Below are positions 20,284-22,379 of a stretch of 22,379 bases of DNA, in pieces. The notes below the pieces were generated by a model. It saw only the letters and a list, made by a program, of their open reading frames with translations, made no database searches and was not told the origin of the DNA. The translations under genes and the position numbers were made by a program. Every line of letters starts with the position of its first letter. Position 1 is the first letter of the stretch. The DNA is taken from the IMG/VR virus record IMGVR_UViG_3300037258_000873, positions 1 through 22,379 of that record; one strand, 5' to 3'. The stretch is from a virus.

Positions 20284-20606
20284 CAACTATTCGATACCAC
20301 GCTGATGTAATCGCCCGGATTCACCGCAATGTATTCGGTAGCGTTCGCAGGCAATCGTGGACATGATGCAGTCGGTACCTGATTGGTACCCGCAGGCGTC
20401 AGTGGTCCGATCATGAGTGAACAGATGGTATCTGTGTGTACACGAATCACGCGCGTCTGCTGATTGAACGCATTGGAATTTGCAGGCTCGCCGCTGAACG
20501 CAAGCGCCTGGAACGCCAATGGCGGCCACTTCGCGAACGGCAGTCCACCACCCGCCGTGGTGTCGTTGCTGAAAGTCGGAAACTCGGCGATGTACAACTT
20601 TGCCAC
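20283..20606 (-). CDS. small phage structural-type protein (107 aa)
   Basis: Starts MAKLYIAEF at ATG 20606. The product is beta-rich, without charged coils, and includes TRVIRVHTDTICSLMIGP and LPANATEYIAVNPGDYISVV, the pattern of small proteins encoded beside head genes in phages (strands with a Cys and an RLPA-x-x-TEY-like motif). A role as a head decoration or minor head protein is plausible from this pattern and from its place downstream of the terminase. It is coupled to the metalloprotein gene through TGATG. Confidence 0.65.
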   Translation of the reverse strand: MAKLYIAEFPTFSNDTTAGGGLPFAKWPPLAFQALAFSGEPANSNAFNQQTRVIRVHTDTICSLMIGPLTPAGTNQVPTASCPRLPANATEYIAVNPGDYISVVSNS

Positions 20607-20613
20607 GATTAGC

Positions 20614-21117
20614 TCATTCCCAGAACGACGTAAGGTCCTTTCCGCTCAGGCGATCCTGCGCGATGGCTCGAATGACATCGTCGCCGTTTCGATATAACTG
20701 CGCGGCTTTTTGCTTTACATCCGTCTGATAGCCTTCATTGCCGTCGCTGCTGCCAGTGTCTGGCATGTCGTGATTCTCGGCCGCGTTGGAAGACTGTGGC
20801 GCGCTGTTCGCCTTGCGCAACGGCTCACTGCCGAGCACGGTATAGGGCGACAGCTTATTGCCACCCTTGCGCAGCAATCGCGTGATTGACTTCAGCGCCT
20901 CCGCGTCGAAAGAGCGCGCGCGTTTTTCTGCCGTGGACAACGTGATGCGCAACATGTCCGCATCGGTCACGCGAACAGTGCCACGCTTCTGAAGTGAATC
21001 CGCCTGCGTCGGGCCAGCACGATGAATCTTTTTGAGTTCGGCGGCGACGCGGTCGCGGCCATCCGTATGCTCAGCCTTCTTGGCCGGCTGCAAAAAACTA
21101 TGACGGTATGCGCTCAT
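20614..21117 (-). CDS. phage protein of unknown function (167 aa)
   Basis: ATG 21117 is preceded by GAGG at suitable distance. The first 35 residues are basic; residues about 50-90 form amphipathic helices (ADMLRITLSTAEKRARSF, then ALKSITRLLRKGG). The middle is a Ser/Asn/Asp-rich linker and the end is helical again (VKQKAAQLYRNGDDVIRAIAQDRL). It could be a head-associated or scaffold-like protein by position and composition; I do not recognise it. It ends seven bases before the next gene, consistent with an operon. Confidence 0.65.
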   Translation of the reverse strand: MSAYRHSFLQPAKKAEHTDGRDRVAAELKKIHRAGPTQADSLQKRGTVRVTDADMLRITLSTAEKRARSFDAEALKSITRLLRKGGNKLSPYTVLGSEPLRKANSAPQSSNAAENHDMPDTGSSDGNEGYQTDVKQKAAQLYRNGDDVIRAIAQDRLSGKDLTSFWE

Positions 21118-21204
21118 TCTGGTGCCTCATTCATGAAAAAGTAAATAGTTGCCGACCACCACCGTGAACAAAACGGCGCGCCGGCTCTCGCGGGGTGGCG
21201 AGCT

Positions 21205-21236
21205 GTTCACCACGGCATGCCCCCATGCCCGTGAAC
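21205..21236. terminator. long hairpin in the phage gene train
   Basis: GTTCAC / GTGAAC outer stem and GGCATG / CATGCC inner stem around CCCC. It lies in the 192-base gap between the 67-aa and the 167-aa genes. No T tract is visible, so it may be an attenuator or an RNA processing site. Confidence 0.4.
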
Positions 21237-21309
21237 ACTCGGCAGAACGCGGCGAAGCGATCCATCGAGCAACAGCGCTGCATGGAACAACAGCGCCGAA
21301 TTCAGTGAC

Positions 21310-21513
21310 TCAATCATTGTCGGCCGCCGAGTACCCAGATATCGAGAAACCGGCGCCTAGCAGTTCATGAAGCGGCACAACGTTGGTGTCAATAGTCACC
21401 AGTCCAGCGCCATTGGGCACCAGCACAGGATGCGCGCCACGTGCAAAGCGCAGGCAGGTGTCCATTGATGGAATCCAGCTCGAAATGCTGGGGGCAACTA
21501 ATGTCACGATCAT
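21310..21513 (-). CDS. small phage protein (67 aa), beta-rich
   Basis: ATG 21513 has an AGGAG site that overlaps the terminase stop codon, so it is the next gene of the terminase transcript. The product is short, hydrophobic and beta-rich (MIVTLVAPSISSWIPS, then LVTIDTNVVPLHELLGAGFSI). It resembles small head-associated phage proteins in style; no specific family is recognised. Confidence 0.65.
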   Translation of the reverse strand: MIVTLVAPSISSWIPSMDTCLRFARGAHPVLVPNGAGLVTIDTNVVPLHELLGAGFSISGYSAADND

Positions 21514-21523
21514 ATCGGTACTC

Positions 21524-22379
21524 CTAAATGTCCCGCATAATGCCGCCCCGTCGCGCGGCGATCTCGAACAGAGGGCGACGCGCAGGCTGTGGCGCTACTT
21601 CTGCGGCTGGCGAAGTGCTGGCCTTCGCGGCGGCATTAGCGGCGTTTTGCTGCTGGTAGTATTCGATGATGCCCTGACCAGCGGCGCGCTTAATGAGCGG
21701 TGCGATGCCGTATCGAATCGAGTCGATGCAATGATTGTGACGATCAACGATGTCTGGCATGACGTCACCAGTCAATCGATCCACCTTGTAAGAATACAGG
21801 CGCATCTCATCAAGGGTGCGCACACAGTCAGGATGTACCACGATCATTTCGAACGCGCGCATACGCGCCACGCCGTCTTCTACCGAGTCTGGCCATTTTT
21901 CAACGGAAACAACATCTGGATAACCGTGCTGTTTGAGATAGCTGATCGTTTCGGGCCGCGCGCTATCGCAGCGAATGACGTGATCGCGTGCTCCTGAAAC
22001 CTGATCCAACAATGCGGGCAGGCGGTCGATATCGCAATTGAGCTGCCAAGCTTCGCGCTCGATGTACAAGCGATTGCCAGATACCCAGCATTTCGTCAAC
22101 ACGCTCGGGTCTTTGAATCCAAGGTCGAGACCGTGATAAGGACCATCCCAGTCATCGCCAACCGTGAACGGCTCGACCGTGTACTTCTTAGCGAATACCT
22201 GCGCGTCAGTGTTGCGGCGGCATTCGCCAAGCCAAACATGGCGGTATGCATCGTCATCGACGCGCTGCAAGTACTCGCGCTCGGCTTCCAATGGAGTCTC
22301 AGTGAACCACGGATTGTCGGCGTAGGTCACATGCACGTGCCGAGTATCAGGGCGCTCGCCACCGATAAATTGCATTACT
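21524..22379 (-). CDS. terL: terminase large subunit, C-terminal part (runs off the right edge)
   Basis: The terminase packages phage DNA into the procapsid: an N-terminal ATPase and a C-terminal RNase H-like nuclease. Only the end of the ATPase part and the nuclease are in the window. The nuclease carries the expected acidic residues: GLDLGF, CDSARPETISYLKQHGY and DRHNHCIDSIRYG. This matches the Terminase_3 C-terminal family of PBSX/P22-like phages. The end (after about residue 240 of this part) is Ala/Pro-rich and not conserved. The frame is open at the window edge, and the true start is outside. A portal gene is expected next but is absent here. Confidence 0.9.
   Translation of the reverse strand, partial: VMQFIGGERPDTRHVHVTYADNPWFTETPLEAEREYLQRVDDDAYRHVWLGECRRNTDAQVFAKKYTVEPFTVGDDWDGPYHGLDLGFKDPSVLTKCWVSGNRLYIEREAWQLNCDIDRLPALLDQVSGARDHVIRCDSARPETISYLKQHGYPDVVSVEKWPDSVEDGVARMRAFEMIVVHPDCVRTLDEMRLYSYKVDRLTGDVMPDIVDRHNHCIDSIRYGIAPLIKRAAGQGIIEYYQQQNAANAAAKASTSPAAEVAPQPARRPLFEIAARRGGIMRDI

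Overview
The window looks like accessory, phage-derived DNA from a proteobacterium of moderately high GC. A gamma- or betaproteobacterial host, possibly Xanthomonadales-like, is my guess from the style of the genes; nothing in the window fixes the taxon. It has a P4-type tyrosine integrase next to the 3' half of a tRNA-Pro(GGG) gene, a serine recombinase, a tape-measure protein, a terminase large subunit running off the right edge, and many short overlapping genes of unknown function. I see no rRNA, no complete tRNA, no CRISPR array and no intact insertion sequence.

Layout, left to right. (1) 102-954: three tightly overlapping small plus-strand genes of unknown function. (2) 1018-6169: a cargo-like stretch, mostly plus strand, with a HEPN-like protein, a minus-strand lipoprotein, a secreted protein, a secreted DUF3761 protein, a zinc-ribbon/bacterial-PH protein and a membrane-anchored protein. 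(3) 6262-9828, minus strand: an isolated tail module of three small helical proteins, a tape measure and an HK97-gp10-like protein, with two small membrane ORFs on the opposite strand. (4) 10185-11975, minus: a serine recombinase and a pair of overlapping conserved phage/plasmid-associated genes. (5) 12136-15045, minus: an operon that starts with an AlpA/excisionase-like HTH gene, continues through four overlapping genes and ends in a Spo11/topoisomerase VI-A-like protein (Mini-A type). Its leader (15215-15334) is an array of hairpins. (6) 15347-17592: a membrane protein translationally coupled to the integrase, the integrase, an 18-bp inverted repeat pair and the tRNA-Pro attachment fragment. 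(7) 17714-18541, plus: an AbiV-type abortive-infection gene whose 3' end runs into a decayed phage gene. (8) 18687-19327: two related modules built from 25-bp palindromes. (9) 19333-22379, minus: a second phage gene train downstream of the terminase (small head-type proteins, an HExxH metalloprotein, a ParB-like HTH stump, a small membrane protein), with no portal or capsid gene in the expected place.

Interpretation. Regions 3-6 are best read as one integrative element, prophage remnant or phage satellite, ending at the tRNA-Pro fragment. Regions 7-9 are either a second phage element next to it or the other side of the same phage if the att site is an unintegrated attP; similar repeat pairs on both sides of the att fragment leave both possibilities open. 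The most unusual signals are the palindrome family at 18.7-19.3 kb, whose stems change in a compensatory way, the Spo11-like gene in a coupled operon, the symmetric repeats around the attachment site, and the hairpin leader at 15.2-15.3 kb.
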